Assembly (NCBI GenBank): GCA_016706275.1
Contig: JADJJY010000002.1
Span: 482,001 to 546,000 of the forward strand
DNA: 64,000 nucleotides
Direction: 5' to 3'
From: Chloracidobacterium sp.
Lineage (GTDB): Bacteria; Acidobacteriota; Blastocatellia; Pyrinomonadales; Pyrinomonadaceae
Part shown: piece after piece, positions 6,224-16,050 of the stretch
Layout of the letters: every line of letters begins with the position of its first letter
Numbering within the stretch: position 1 is the first letter of the stretch
Program-made: the position numbers and the translations under genes
The notes under the pieces: generated by a model
What the model saw: the letters and a program-made list of their open reading frames with translations, nothing else
Databases searched by the model: none
Told to the model about the DNA's origin: nothing

Positions 6224-8566
6224 CTACTTCGGGCTCAGAACCCACGTTTCTTTTGCGGCGGCGGTTATGGCGGCTTTTGAGAATGGGAAGATCGACGGTG
6301 TGCCGGTGCGCCAGGATTCGAATTGGTCTTTGTAATGCGGTGATTTTGGGTCGCCGGACTCGCCCAGAGGGATGACGTGGCGGGTGGCGTCCCAGTTGCC
6401 GGGTGACGCGATCAGACGCATTGAGACACTGGAGCCGACGTTCGGCGTAAATCCACTGCCGGAGATGCCGACGTTTGGCGTGGCGAACTGGCCGCCGATA
6501 AGAGGAGCAGCGGCGAGCTGATGCCCAAAACGCGACATAAAGGTTTTGCCCCAAACCCAACCGGCCGGATCGCTGCCGTATGTTTTATTGGCCGCGAGAC
6601 TCGTTCGCACACTCGCGTCGCAGGCTTTGTAAAGCTCGCCGTATGTTTTGTAAGCCGAAGGGAGCCAGCGGGCGGGCTGTTCCCGTACCGCGAGGTCAAA
6701 TATCTTCGCATTGATAAGCCCGGCGGGAACCGGTCTATTATCGTCAGCTATCTTGCTGTTTACGCAGTTGCGTATTTCATTTGCGAGAACTGCTCCGCGG
6801 CTGTCGGGCGTCATCTTACCATCCCAATCTTTTAATACCCCGATCGTATCAGCCGATGCAAAACCACCCGCAACTATCGCCTTGGCTAACAATACGTGCG
6901 ACCAATTGTAGACGTCATGCTGGATATCGCGGGAATCGTCCATCGATACTTTCTTGTTCATGGAAAGCAGGTCATAGATCCTGCGGGCACGATTCGATCC
7001 ATACACGCGGGTCATCTGCTGGTATTTATAGCCGGTGCCGGCGATCCGCTGGTTTGCCGTCACGATAAAGCCCGACGGCGGATTGTAAAGATGAGGTAGC
7101 TCCTCGAACGGGATCACTCCCGTCCAATCGCCGTCGGTCGTCGCTCCGTCATACGGTAGCGAACCATCACCCTTTCGACGTAACGGGATCTGGCCGGATG
7201 CGTACCAGCCGATGTTCCCTTTCACGTCGGCATAGACAAAGTTTTGCATCGGGCCGCCGTAATCCTTTAGAGCGTTCTGAAAATCCTGCCAATTTCCCGC
7301 ACGGTTAAGTTTGAAGTAGTTACCGACACTGAGATTTTTAGGATCGAGAGCGGTCCATTTCAGCGAGTAACTTTTGTTGCCCTCGGTCATCACGATGGGC
7401 CCGTTGCTGGTCACGTACACGTCGAGATCGACCGGCGACATATCAGGCTTGAGCAGATTACCGCGAACGTTTATCTTTTCCTTTCGAGTTTTTAGGGTTT
7501 CAACGCCGGTCGGCGTGCGAACTTTGGCCGTGCCGCTCGCCATATCGCCCTCCACCGTCTCGAGATAAATGTCCTGTACATCCGGGCCGACGTTTGTCAT
7601 TCCCCATGCGATCTTGTCGTTGTGGCCGATAATGATCGCGGGAATTCCAGGTACGGAGACGCCCGCAGCATGAACCGTGGGGCTTTGGAGCGACGCAAGG
7701 TACCAAACGCCCGGTGCGGAAGGCGCAAGGTGCGGATCATTAGCCAGCATCGCCTTGCCGTCAGCGGTCCGCTTGCCGGAGACAACCCAGTTATTGCTTG
7801 CCGCAAGGCCCTCGGCGTAAAGCCCGACCATCTCTAGCGAGTCTTTGCGGAGATCTTCATCTTTCTGAGCCAACGCAAATATCTCGGATGAAATCGGATG
7901 GATACCAACTTCCGCTGCAACCGTCGCTGGCTTCGTGTCTTTGCCGTAAAGTACGACATCATACGGGGTCACCGGGTTGGTCAAGTCGGCGAACTTTTCT
8001 TTTGAAACAACAGAAAGCTGCTGCCGCAAAAGGTCCGTCTGCCAAGTGTTACTCAAGGCATCGGCAAGCACTGCTCCGATCACTAAAGAATCGGCCGTCG
8101 TCCAAGCACGCGGCTTGTATTGTAATATCTTGAATTCGACCGGCATCGTCTTGTCGTCTAGAGTAGCGATATATGCGTTCACGCCGCTGGCGTATGCCTC
8201 CATCGCGACACGCGGCTCTCCAGTCATATACTTCGCCGCCGTTTCTGTTAATTCGGCAAAACCGAATCTCCGCCAGCGCTTGTCGCCTTCGAGAGCCTGT
8301 TGTCCAAAAAGCTCCGCCGTCTCGCCACGTGCAACTCGCCGCATGAGATCCATCTGCCACAGACGGTCGCTGGCGGTAATGTAGCCTTGGGCAAAATACA
8401 GATCCGCGTCGTTCTTTGCCTCAATGTACGGAATTCCCCGCCCGTCACGGGTGACGGTGACCTCGGCCTTGAGTCCGGCGACGGTTAATTTTGTGACGTT
8501 GCCTTGAGCAAACGATGTGATCGAGAGGAGAATGACTGCGGCCGCAAAGAATAAAAGTTTTTTCAT
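6224..8566 (-). CDS. Penicillin acylase-family (Ntn) hydrolase, secreted
   Basis: 780 residues, a usual length for the family, with a signal peptide (MKKLLFFAAAVILLSITSFAQ). These enzymes are made as one chain and self-cleave before a Ser that becomes the N-terminal nucleophile of the beta chain. Here that site is GLAASNNWVVSG, Ser about residue 257. Other family signatures are GYITASDRLWQMDLMRR, GIPAIIIGHNDKIAWG (about 300) and GNIGWYASGQIPLR. Substrates range from penicillins to acyl-homoserine lactones and cyclic lipopeptides and cannot be told from sequence. It stands alone, ending at the bidirectional terminator. Confidence 0.9.
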   Translation of the reverse strand: MKKLLFFAAAVILLSITSFAQGNVTKLTVAGLKAEVTVTRDGRGIPYIEAKNDADLYFAQGYITASDRLWQMDLMRRVARGETAELFGQQALEGDKRWRRFGFAELTETAAKYMTGEPRVAMEAYASGVNAYIATLDDKTMPVEFKILQYKPRAWTTADSLVIGAVLADALSNTWQTDLLRQQLSVVSKEKFADLTNPVTPYDVVLYGKDTKPATVAAEVGIHPISSEIFALAQKDEDLRKDSLEMVGLYAEGLAASNNWVVSGKRTADGKAMLANDPHLAPSAPGVWYLASLQSPTVHAAGVSVPGIPAIIIGHNDKIAWGMTNVGPDVQDIYLETVEGDMASGTAKVRTPTGVETLKTRKEKINVRGNLLKPDMSPVDLDVYVTSNGPIVMTEGNKSYSLKWTALDPKNLSVGNYFKLNRAGNWQDFQNALKDYGGPMQNFVYADVKGNIGWYASGQIPLRRKGDGSLPYDGATTDGDWTGVIPFEELPHLYNPPSGFIVTANQRIAGTGYKYQQMTRVYGSNRARRIYDLLSMNKKVSMDDSRDIQHDVYNWSHVLLAKAIVAGGFASADTIGVLKDWDGKMTPDSRGAVLANEIRNCVNSKIADDNRPVPAGLINAKIFDLAVREQPARWLPSAYKTYGELYKACDASVRTSLAANKTYGSDPAGWVWGKTFMSRFGHQLAAAPLIGGQFATPNVGISGSGFTPNVGSSVSMRLIASPGNWDATRHVIPLGESGDPKSPHYKDQFESWRTGTPSIFPFSKAAITAAAKETWVLSPK

Positions 8567-8656
8567 AATGGATGCGCTTACTAGATACTTTGTGTTGAAC
8601 TGAACATAAGTTAAACTTTTCGCTGGCTTAATTCAAATTTTTTGGAGACTCGTCGA

Positions 8657-9067
8657 ATGAAATATCTAAAACTTGCCCTCATCGCCGCAACCGCAGCGAT
8701 CTTTATCGCAGCTTGCGGCCAGGCCGCTAACACCCCTGTTGTGAATAACACCGCACCAAAAGCAAATCAAAACGCAGCCACACCGGCTCCTGTTGCCGAG
8801 GTTGCATCAGGACAGGAACTTTACGCCAAGAATTGCATGATCTGCCACAAAGACACCGGCAAGGGCGGTAAGGTGACCATCGAGGGGAAATCGATCGACC
8901 CGGACGACATAACGACCGCAAAGATGAAAGAAAAAGCCGATGAGAAATTTGTCGGTTATATCAACGACGGGTTTCCTGATGACGGGATGCCGGCATTCAA
9001 GGACAAGTTGACCGCTGATCAGGTCAAGGCGATCATCAAACATATTCGAACATTGCAGGGCAGCTAG
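8657..9067 (+). CDS. Cytochrome c-type lipoprotein (class I, monohaem)
   Basis: 136 residues from ATG 8657, 9 bases after a GGAG; a TTG five codons upstream is less likely. Lipobox FIAAC gives a membrane-anchored lipoprotein. After an Ala/Pro/Asn-rich linker comes a small cytochrome c domain: haem site CMICH and a Met ligand in DDGMPAFKDKLT, ending VKAIIKHIRTLQ. It probably shuttles electrons in the periplasm. No oxidase genes adjoin it. Confidence 0.88.
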   Translation: MKYLKLALIAATAAIFIAACGQAANTPVVNNTAPKANQNAATPAPVAEVASGQELYAKNCMICHKDTGKGGKVTIEGKSIDPDDITTAKMKEKADEKFVGYINDGFPDDGMPAFKDKLTADQVKAIIKHIRTLQGS

Positions 9068-9124
9068 AAAACTGCTCCTATTTGCAAATGAGGCTCCCAC
9101 CTCATAAAATCATTTTTGGTTTAC

Positions 9125-9201
9125 GCACCCGTAGCTCAGCTGGATAGAGTATCTGACTTCGAATCAGAGGGTCGCAAGTTCGAATCTTGCCGGGTGTACC
9201 A
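9125..9201 (+). tRNA. tRNA-Arg (anticodon TCG)
   Basis: 77 bases including encoded CCA. Acceptor GCACCCG/CGGGTGT (G1-U72 wobble), anticodon stem TCTGA/TCAGA with loop CTTCGAA, T stem GCAAG/CTTGC with loop TTCGAAT. Anticodon TCG reads CGA. Confidence 0.95.
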
Positions 9202-9271
9202 TCTAAATCCTACCTATTTATCTCCCTTAAATGTTGTCTCCTGCGGATCAGACATTTTATGGAGGTATGCA

Positions 9272-10090
9272 ATGACATCTAACAAATTTTTCACGAGGGC
9301 GATCGCACTAGTCGTATCGTTAGTATTTTTTTCTGTACTGGTATCAGCACAAGGGGGCTATTCAGATCTTTTCAACAAGCGAATGAATGGCAACGATGTT
9401 AAACCAACCACTACGCAAGAAGACCTTAGAAAAAAGACCGGGGGACAGGGGCAGATATACTCGCAATTTAGCACGATCCTGACTGATGTCCAACCCGCAG
9501 CTATCGCTCGCGCGACACAAGCGGGGCTCATGAATGATATAGGCGTCACTATCTTTGACCAAAAAGAATTGCAAGGAAACTCGGCGCTTTTTGGGCCGGG
9601 CGTCTATCGTGCTGACGGTGGCGTTATTAACGGAATGCCAAATGATTCGGCGATGTCGCTCGTGATCGGAAAGGGATATCGCGTGATGCTTTGTTCTGAC
9701 GAAGGCGACTCGCGAGGCGGGGCTGGTAATTGCGAGAGACCCACCGGCCAAGCGACAAATCTCATTTACCCTAGGTCAGCATCATGGATACTTGTTACCC
9801 GTGATGACTCTGGCACCAATCCGCAGAATGACGCCGTCACGGTTTATGCCGGTGGAAATAATTGTATCTTTGGCGTCGGCACCTTTATGGCAAATGGCGG
9901 CTGGCTCGGAATGATCCCCAATGACTCAGCGATCCAGATAACCGTCCCCAAAGGATTGCGTGCACGTTTGTGCGAACACGAAGGCCGCGATCGCAATGGT
10001 GATGGTGACTGCGAGGAATTTGGCGAGGGTTGGTTTCAGCAACTTCGCCGTCCCCGAACTGCGTCGTGGATCAAGGTCTGGAAGCAGTAA
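9272..10090 (+). CDS. Secreted protein with two beta/gamma-crystallin-like domains
   Basis: 272 residues; ATG 9272 follows GGAGG (9261-9265) with 6-base spacing. Signal peptide ends near VSAQGG. Two related halves follow: VTIFDQKELQGNSALFGPGVYR...NGMPNDSAMSLVIGKGYRVMLC, ending SASWILV, and VTVYAGGNNCIFGVGTFMANG...MIPNDSAIQITVPKGLRARLC, ending TASWIKV. The paired repeat, the ND-rich loop before a Ser, and the closing A-S-W-I strand resemble microbial beta/gamma-crystallins, many of which bind Ca2+. Both calcium-site equivalents (NDSAMS, NDSAIQ) are degenerate. The fold assignment is inference. Confidence 0.65.
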   Translation: MTSNKFFTRAIALVVSLVFFSVLVSAQGGYSDLFNKRMNGNDVKPTTTQEDLRKKTGGQGQIYSQFSTILTDVQPAAIARATQAGLMNDIGVTIFDQKELQGNSALFGPGVYRADGGVINGMPNDSAMSLVIGKGYRVMLCSDEGDSRGGAGNCERPTGQATNLIYPRSASWILVTRDDSGTNPQNDAVTVYAGGNNCIFGVGTFMANGGWLGMIPNDSAIQITVPKGLRARLCEHEGRDRNGDGDCEEFGEGWFQQLRRPRTASWIKVWKQ

Positions 10091-10128
10091 TGGCCGAGTG
10101 CATGGCGGACGTAGACTGAACGGTAGCC

Positions 10129-10989
10129 CTAGATATCAGGAACCCAGAACACACGTCCGCTATTCCTTACTTGTTTCAAGCCTAGCTTTGGCAATTCCCT
10201 TTCTTCGACACCCAAATATGTAAAATGCGGCAGGTCTGACGTAACCGTCTGATACCAGCCGTGATTTGCCAATATCTCACGCACCCTGGCGTTTTCAAAT
10301 TCTTTCACATCAAGAGCGAGCATCGACAGATGCTGCGACGTGCCCGGAGGAGCGACGGAATAGATGATGGATTTGTCGAGCGATTTGGCGAAAAAGATCC
10401 TGTCCTGTTCGAGCCTCAATATCTCGGGAACCTGCTCAAATGGCGTAAGGGATTTAATACGACGAGCCTCCGCCTGACTTACGCGGCCCCTTCCAACCCA
10501 GTAAGTAAACCCCGGATTTACGCGGCTTGCCCATAGATCAACGGTTTGTTTATACCCTCGTCGAGCCGAATCGGCACCGCGTGGCGAGATCGATAGTCTA
10601 GCTTTTTGTGCTTCTACACGAGCTTCGAGCAGCGCATTCATCGCTGCGGCTTGTAGTTCAACATTTGTCCCGCCGATATTTTCAGACGATCTTTGCAGTC
10701 CATTTTGGAACGCGGCAACGTCCGCTTCGTCTCTAAATACGATGTGATTTGGCGGTGTCGCACCGCCGCGAGCGACATAGACCGAGCCGTATTCTCTCAG
10801 CAACAGGCTTTCTGCGTCGTTAGTAGGAAAAGCAAAACCTTTTGGCAGATTCTTATAGAAATCATTTTTTTGCTCGGCTTCAGACATATCGGTATTCGTC
10901 GGGTTTGTTTTTTGCGACGCTGAGCCACAGCTTACCAATGCAAAGGCCAGCACGTAACAACAGAGAACAGATCGCGGTATTTTGAGCAT
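10129..10989 (-). CDS. VanY/M15-like D-Ala-D-Ala carboxypeptidase lipoprotein
   Basis: 286 residues with lipobox ALVSC near residue 21. The C-terminal ~100 residues carry the M15 peptidase pattern: PGTSQHLSMLALDV (Zn His and Asp) and then DLPHFTYLG (third Zn His), with an upstream helical region rich in Arg/Ala. M15 enzymes trim the terminal D-Ala of peptidoglycan stems. The canonical SxHxxGxAxD has Met in place of the Gly (HLSMLALD). It ends 6 bases from hutH on the same strand side, but is unlikely to belong functionally to that pathway. Confidence 0.72.
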   Translation of the reverse strand: MLKIPRSVLCCYVLAFALVSCGSASQKTNPTNTDMSEAEQKNDFYKNLPKGFAFPTNDAESLLLREYGSVYVARGGATPPNHIVFRDEADVAAFQNGLQRSSENIGGTNVELQAAAMNALLEARVEAQKARLSISPRGADSARRGYKQTVDLWASRVNPGFTYWVGRGRVSQAEARRIKSLTPFEQVPEILRLEQDRIFFAKSLDKSIIYSVAPPGTSQHLSMLALDVKEFENARVREILANHGWYQTVTSDLPHFTYLGVEERELPKLGLKQVRNSGRVFWVPDI

Positions 10990-10995
10990 AATTTA

Positions 10996-12519
10996 TTAGA
11001 TGTTGGCAACGATTGCCCGAACAGATTCGATGTGGTCTTTTAGATATTCATCCTTTTCGATAAACGGCACAGCCGAACGAATACGATTGTAGATATCTCG
11101 GGTGCCGTTGCCAAGCTTTTTGTCGGCACCGAGCGCTTTTTTGCGAAAATCAACACCCTGTGCCGCACACATTAGTTCGAGTGAGAGTATCGTCTCAAGA
11201 TTCTCCGCTACCTGCCGCAGCTTTAACGCACCCGTCGCCCCCATCGAAACGTGATCCTCAACATTTGCGGAACTAGGGATCGTATCGACGCTTGCCGGAT
11301 GGGCAAGGATCTTGTTCTCTGTACAAAGTGCAGCCGCCGTGTATTGAATGATCATAAAGCCCGAATTCAACCCGCCACATTCAGTAAGAAACGGCGGCAG
11401 AATGTGAGCGTTTGACGCCTCATCTGTCAGACGCATTATACGGCGTTCCGAGATATTACCAAGCTCGGTCAACGCGATCGTCAGATAATCGAACGCCAAA
11501 GCAAGCGGTTCACCGTGAAAATTACCGCCGCTAATGACCTCGATATTATCGCCGTCGACAAATATCAGAGGATTGTCTGTTACTGCATTTAGCTCGAGTT
11601 TCAGCAGCCATTCGGCATACAAAACAGCATCACGACAGGCCCCGTGAACCTGCGGCATACAGCGAAGCGTATAGGCATCCTGCACATTTGAGGGGTCAAA
11701 ATCACGGATAAACTGGCTGTCAGCGAGGATCTCGCGCAAATTTGCGGCACATTCGACCTGACGCGGATGCGGGCGTACGGCGTGGATGCGTTCGTCAAAA
11801 GCTGAGGTGGTGCCGTGCAAAGCCTCAAGGCTCAAACAACCGCTCACGTCGGCAAGCTCCGAAAGCTTTCGTGCTTTGACCGTCTCGATCAGGCCAACAG
11901 CCGTCATAACGGTTGTGCCGTTTGTCAGAGCAAGCCCCTCTTTTGCCGCAAGCGTCACCGGCGAAAGCCCTGCCCTTGCCAACGCATCAGCCCCTCGCAA
12001 CGTCTCGCCGTTATAGTCCGCCTCGCCTTCCCCGATCAGGACGCAGGCAAAATGGGCGAGCGGAGCGAGATCGCCACTAGCACCGAGACTTCCTTTTTCT
12101 GGAATCAAAGGATGAACGCCGCGATTTAGGAATTCCAGAATTAGATCGAGCGTAGAGAGGCGAATGCCCGAAAACCCACGTGCAAGCGTATTGGCACGGA
12201 TGAGCATGATCGCTCTTGTCGTAGGCACGTCAAATGCAGTCCCGACGCCGACGGCATGGCTCACGACAACATTTCGTTGTAATTGCTCGACCTCCTCGCG
12301 GGTGATTATCTTGTCTTTGAAAGCTCCAAAACCAGTCGTAATTCCGTACGCGATCTCGCCGCGGTCAAGCAGCGTCTGCACTGCGGCGGCAGAACGATCA
12401 ACTGCAGATTTAGCCGAATCGGAAATGACGACACGCGGCTCGCCGGGTTTGCCGTACGCAACCGCAATAACGTGTTCAAATGTCAGGCTTTCGCCGTCGA
12501 TGATGATCTCAGAGGCCAT
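10996..12519 (-). CDS. hutH: Histidine ammonia-lyase
   Basis: 507 residues from ATG 12517-12519 (MASEIIIDGESL). It removes ammonia from histidine to give urocanate, the first step of histidine utilisation. The MIO-forming Ala-Ser-Gly is present in KGSLGASGDLAPLAH (ASG at about 147-149). GITTGFGAF, NGTTVMTAVG, EVISGGNFHGEPLAL and the C-terminal EDHVSMGATGALKLRQ region are all as expected. It lies downstream of hutI in the same direction, 36 bases away, so hutI-hutH are probably cotranscribed. Confidence 0.97.
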   Translation of the reverse strand: MASEIIIDGESLTFEHVIAVAYGKPGEPRVVISDSAKSAVDRSAAAVQTLLDRGEIAYGITTGFGAFKDKIITREEVEQLQRNVVVSHAVGVGTAFDVPTTRAIMLIRANTLARGFSGIRLSTLDLILEFLNRGVHPLIPEKGSLGASGDLAPLAHFACVLIGEGEADYNGETLRGADALARAGLSPVTLAAKEGLALTNGTTVMTAVGLIETVKARKLSELADVSGCLSLEALHGTTSAFDERIHAVRPHPRQVECAANLREILADSQFIRDFDPSNVQDAYTLRCMPQVHGACRDAVLYAEWLLKLELNAVTDNPLIFVDGDNIEVISGGNFHGEPLALAFDYLTIALTELGNISERRIMRLTDEASNAHILPPFLTECGGLNSGFMIIQYTAAALCTENKILAHPASVDTIPSSANVEDHVSMGATGALKLRQVAENLETILSLELMCAAQGVDFRKKALGADKKLGNGTRDIYNRIRSAVPFIEKDEYLKDHIESVRAIVANI

Positions 12520-12555
12520 AAACAATCAGAGATTAGCACAAAATGGAGTGAAGAT

Positions 12556-13824
12556 TCAGACGGCGACACCGCCGCAATAGACAGCTGCGACTAGGTCGCC
12601 ACCAAATTCGTAGGCAATTTGCCTATAATCGTAGGTTTCGAATATCGCCAAATCCGCACGTTTTCCAACTTCGATCGAACCGACAGTATCGCCAAGCCCA
12701 ATTGAGCAGGCCGCATTTATCGTCGCAGCATTTAAAGCCTCGGATGGCAGCAGTTTTTGATACCGACAAGATATCGCCATTGCCATCGGTTGTGACGGGC
12801 ATGGAGCCGAGCCGGGATTGTAATCGGTCGAAAGCGATACCGCACATCCGGAGTCGATCAATTTTCGTGCGTTGGCGTATTGCGTTTTGCCGGCGTTGAA
12901 ATTCTCGGTGGGTATAACCATCCCAATCGTGTCACTCTTAGCCAGCAGATCGACCTCCTCATCAGATATGGCATCAAGATGGTCAATCGAGGTTGCCCCA
13001 ATTTCGATGGCGAGCCTTGCACCACCTAGATTAGTAAATTGATCGACATGCGCCTTGATCTTAAAACCAATGCCCTTTGCCGTCTCAAGTATTCGCCGCG
13101 ATTGGTCGAGCGAAAATGCCCCTTGCTCACAAAATACATCGCAAAAGAACGGCACTTGTCCGTGGAAATCCGATGCGACAAACCACTTCCACGCCGTCGA
13201 CAGCATATTGTCGCAGATCAGATCAACATACTTGTCGGGGTTTTCATTAAACTCAGGCGGGACCGCATGAGCAGCTAGAAACGTCGGAACAATGGTGATC
13301 GGGTGCACACGGTCAAGCTCGACGATGACCTCAAGCATCTTTAACTCAGTCGCACTATCGAGGCCGTAACCGGTTTTGATCTCGCACGTTGTTGTGCCGC
13401 AAGCAAGCATCTTATCTAGGCGGGCAAGGCTTTGCTCAACTAGCGATTCGACTGAGGCTTCCCGTGTCTGCTTAACTGTCGAGATTATGCCGCCTCCATT
13501 CGCTAGTATCTCAAGGTAGGCCGCACCTTTTATCTTGAGCTCAAACTCGTTCAGACGGTCGCCTGCAAAAACGATATGTGTATGCGGATCGACAAATCCC
13601 GGGCAAACAACTCGCCCCTCAGCATCGACCAGCTCGTCGCTGTGAAAATCTTGCAAGATCGTCTTAGACGTGCCGACACCAACATAATTGCCATTGGCGA
13701 TAGCGACAGCTCCGTCCCCTATAATGCCGACATCTAGCATCTCCGCTCCGCGCTTTGACTTGCCGCCGGAAGCACAGGTGACAAGCTGCCCCGTATTGTG
13801 GATTATCAGATCGGCGTCCTGCAT
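12556..13824 (-). CDS. hutI: Imidazolonepropionase
   Basis: 422 residues. It hydrolyses imidazolone propionate to formiminoglutamate, the third step of histidine breakdown. It is an amidohydrolase TIM barrel: FVDPHTHIVFAGDRLNEFELK (metal His-x-His), KIKAHVDQFTNLGGA, IDHLDAIS and LSTDYNPGSAPCPS (metal Asp). The ATG directly follows the stop of the YciI-like gene upstream (TAGATG), so the two genes are coupled. The pathway order is hutH, hutU, hutI, hutG, all present in the window. Confidence 0.97.
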   Translation of the reverse strand: MQDADLIIHNTGQLVTCASGGKSKRGAEMLDVGIIGDGAVAIANGNYVGVGTSKTILQDFHSDELVDAEGRVVCPGFVDPHTHIVFAGDRLNEFELKIKGAAYLEILANGGGIISTVKQTREASVESLVEQSLARLDKMLACGTTTCEIKTGYGLDSATELKMLEVIVELDRVHPITIVPTFLAAHAVPPEFNENPDKYVDLICDNMLSTAWKWFVASDFHGQVPFFCDVFCEQGAFSLDQSRRILETAKGIGFKIKAHVDQFTNLGGARLAIEIGATSIDHLDAISDEEVDLLAKSDTIGMVIPTENFNAGKTQYANARKLIDSGCAVSLSTDYNPGSAPCPSQPMAMAISCRYQKLLPSEALNAATINAACSIGLGDTVGSIEVGKRADLAIFETYDYRQIAYEFGGDLVAAVYCGGVAV

Positions 13825-14301
13825 CTATTTGGTTGGTTTTTGGATCTTTTTATGGGTTTCCGAAACGACCATCATCGCCGCCGATCCGTACCAAAGCGTC
13901 AGGTCGGGAACAAAAATACCTGCTTTAACCGCAGGGTCTAGCACGACTAGCTTTTCTGCTTCTTCGATCGTAGCCACATTAAAAATATAAAGTCCGCGAT
14001 AGGTTTTATCGTTCTTTTCAAATGGACCCGCGACGGCAAGTTTGCCTTCGTTAGCGAGTTTTCCAATGTTTGCAAAATGCCCCGCAAAGATATCGTCGCG
14101 TTCCTTACCTTTGATCTCGGAGTCTTTTGACCCCGTTTTTAAGATGCAGAGCACATACATTTTCATCCCGCGCTCGTCTGCTCCAAGCTTTTTAGCTAGT
14201 TTATCGTCGTATTTTGGCTTTTTCGTTGTCTGAGCCGACGCGGCAACGCCCGTGATCGCGCATATCGCGAGGATCAGAGACAGATATTTTAGTGTTTTCA
14301 T
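13825..14301 (-). CDS. Secreted YciI-like (YCII domain) protein
   Basis: 158 residues with signal peptide MKTLKYLSLILAICAITGVAASAQ. The domain (about 45-145) matches the YCII dimeric alpha+beta barrel fold: MYVLCILKTG, IFAGHFANIGKLANEGKLAVAGPF, GLYIFNVATIEEAEKLV. Its His in AGHF is the family His. Exported versions are common in Acidobacteriota and Bacteroidota but the substrate is unknown. It is the first gene of a yciI-hutI-hutH run that diverges from hutU. Confidence 0.82.
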   Translation of the reverse strand: MKTLKYLSLILAICAITGVAASAQTTKKPKYDDKLAKKLGADERGMKMYVLCILKTGSKDSEIKGKERDDIFAGHFANIGKLANEGKLAVAGPFEKNDKTYRGLYIFNVATIEEAEKLVVLDPAVKAGIFVPDLTLWYGSAAMMVVSETHKKIQKPTK

Positions 14302-14385
14302 AGCTTTGATATTACGAGATCATTCCCGAGAATGTTATCAGATTTTCACCAATTCGTAATTGCGTTTATCATATCTAATAGACTT

Positions 14386-16032
14386 ATGAAACGAATGATC
14401 AAAGCACCGACGGGGACAGAACGTAGTTGTAAAAACTGGCTGATCGAGGCCGCTTACCGGATGATACAGAACAATCTGGACGCGGACGTGGCGTTTGATC
14501 CGGATAATCTGATCGTCTATGGCGGCCGCGGAAAGGCGGCGAGGAATTGGGAATCGTTTGATGCGATATTGAAATGCTTGCGTGAGTTGAATGAGGACGA
14601 GACTTTGATGGTGCAGTCGGGCAAGCCGGTTGGAGTTTTTAAGTCGCACACCGACGCTCCGCGTGTTTTGCTTGCAAATTCAAACATCGTGCCGCATTGG
14701 GCGACGCAGGAGCAGTTTGACCAGTACGAACGCGAGGGGCTGATGATGTATGGACAGATGACGGCCGGTTCGTGGATATACATCGGCACGCAAGGTATCT
14801 TGCAGGGGACTTATGAGACGTTTGGCTCGCTTGCACGTCAACATGGATGGGGTTCGCTTGCGGGCAAGTTTGTGCTGACCGCCGGGCTCGGCGAGATGGG
14901 CGGGGCTCAGGCTCAGGCGATAACCTTTAATGGTGGTGTCGGGCTGCTGGTTGATGTGGATCCTTGGCGTATTGAGCGACGATTGCAGCTGAAACAGGTT
15001 GATGTGGCCGCGCAAGACCTCGACGATGCATTAAATCTCGTAAGTGCCGCTGTTGAGGCCAAAGAAGCAAAGTCTATTGCATTGTGCGGCAACGCAGCAG
15101 AAATTCTGTGGCAATTGCTCGAACGCGGTGTTATTCCCGATGTCGTCACCGACCAAACCTCGGCTCACGATGTGCTGATGGGCTATATTCCCGTTGGTTA
15201 CAGCGTCGAACAAGCTGCTGATTTCCGCAAAGCCGATCAAACCGCCTACGAACAGGCCGCAATGGATTCGATGGCAAAACACGTCGAGGCAATGCTTGAG
15301 TTTCAGCGACGCGGCTCGGTGGTATTCGACTATGGCAACAACCTCAGGCAACGAGCAAAGGACAATGGCGTTGCGAATGCGTTCGACTATCCGGGCTTCG
15401 TCCCCGCCTACATTCGGCCCCTCTTTTGCGAAGGTAAAGGCCCGTTTCGCTGGGTCGCTCTGTCTGGCGACAAAGAGGACATCTACCGCACCGACGAAGC
15501 GATCATGAATCTCTTTCCCGAAGACGACCATCTGGCGAAATGGCTGACGATGGCGCAGGAAAAGGTTGAGTTCCAAGGCCTGCCCGCACGTATCTGCTGG
15601 CTCGGTTACGGAGCAAGAGCGAAGGCCGGCCTCAAACTCAACGAAATGGTCGCGTCCGGCGAGCTAAAGGCTCCGATCGTCATCGGCCGCGATCATCTCG
15701 ACTGCGGCAGCGTCGCCTCGCCCAACCGCGAGACCGAAGCGATGAAGGACGGCTCCGACGCCATTGCCGACTGGGTCTATCTCAACGCGATGATAAACGT
15801 CGCGGGCGGTGCGACATGGGTCTCGCTCCACCACGGCGGTGGCGTGGGCATCGGCTATTCGCTCCACGCCGGCCAGGTCATCGTCGCCGACGGCACCCCC
15901 GAAGCCGCCCGGCGGATCGAACGCGTCCTAACCACCGACCCCGGCATGGGCGTCATCCGCCACGCCGACGCAGGTTATGAACAAGCTATTGATTTTGCTG
16001 AGAAGAATGATGTCATAATTCCAATGAAGTGA
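14386..16032 (+). CDS. hutU: Urocanate hydratase
   Basis: 548 residues from ATG 14386 (MKRMIKAPTGTERSCKNW); an upstream in-frame extension to 14332 is not family-like. It hydrates urocanate to imidazolone propionate using NAD+ as an electrophile. The NAD site AGLGEMGGAQAQAI and the active-site region GRDHLDCGSVASPNRETEAM (catalytic Cys) are intact, as is GGATWVSLHHGGGVGIGYS. The body is GC-rich, but from about 15970 the last ~60 bases become AT-rich, encoding YEQAIDFAEKNDVIIPMK. A second, GC-rich version of the 3' end lies at 16176-16258, suggesting recombination at the gene end. Confidence 0.97.
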   Translation: MKRMIKAPTGTERSCKNWLIEAAYRMIQNNLDADVAFDPDNLIVYGGRGKAARNWESFDAILKCLRELNEDETLMVQSGKPVGVFKSHTDAPRVLLANSNIVPHWATQEQFDQYEREGLMMYGQMTAGSWIYIGTQGILQGTYETFGSLARQHGWGSLAGKFVLTAGLGEMGGAQAQAITFNGGVGLLVDVDPWRIERRLQLKQVDVAAQDLDDALNLVSAAVEAKEAKSIALCGNAAEILWQLLERGVIPDVVTDQTSAHDVLMGYIPVGYSVEQAADFRKADQTAYEQAAMDSMAKHVEAMLEFQRRGSVVFDYGNNLRQRAKDNGVANAFDYPGFVPAYIRPLFCEGKGPFRWVALSGDKEDIYRTDEAIMNLFPEDDHLAKWLTMAQEKVEFQGLPARICWLGYGARAKAGLKLNEMVASGELKAPIVIGRDHLDCGSVASPNRETEAMKDGSDAIADWVYLNAMINVAGGATWVSLHHGGGVGIGYSLHAGQVIVADGTPEAARRIERVLTTDPGMGVIRHADAGYEQAIDFAEKNDVIIPMK

Positions 16033-16050
16033 CGTTATCCGCTCCTTGTC

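Noticed and set aside
13825..14301. The YciI-like gene as a missing hut pathway enzyme
   Set aside because: All four enzymatic steps are already accounted for by hutH, hutU, hutI and hutG, and the protein is exported.
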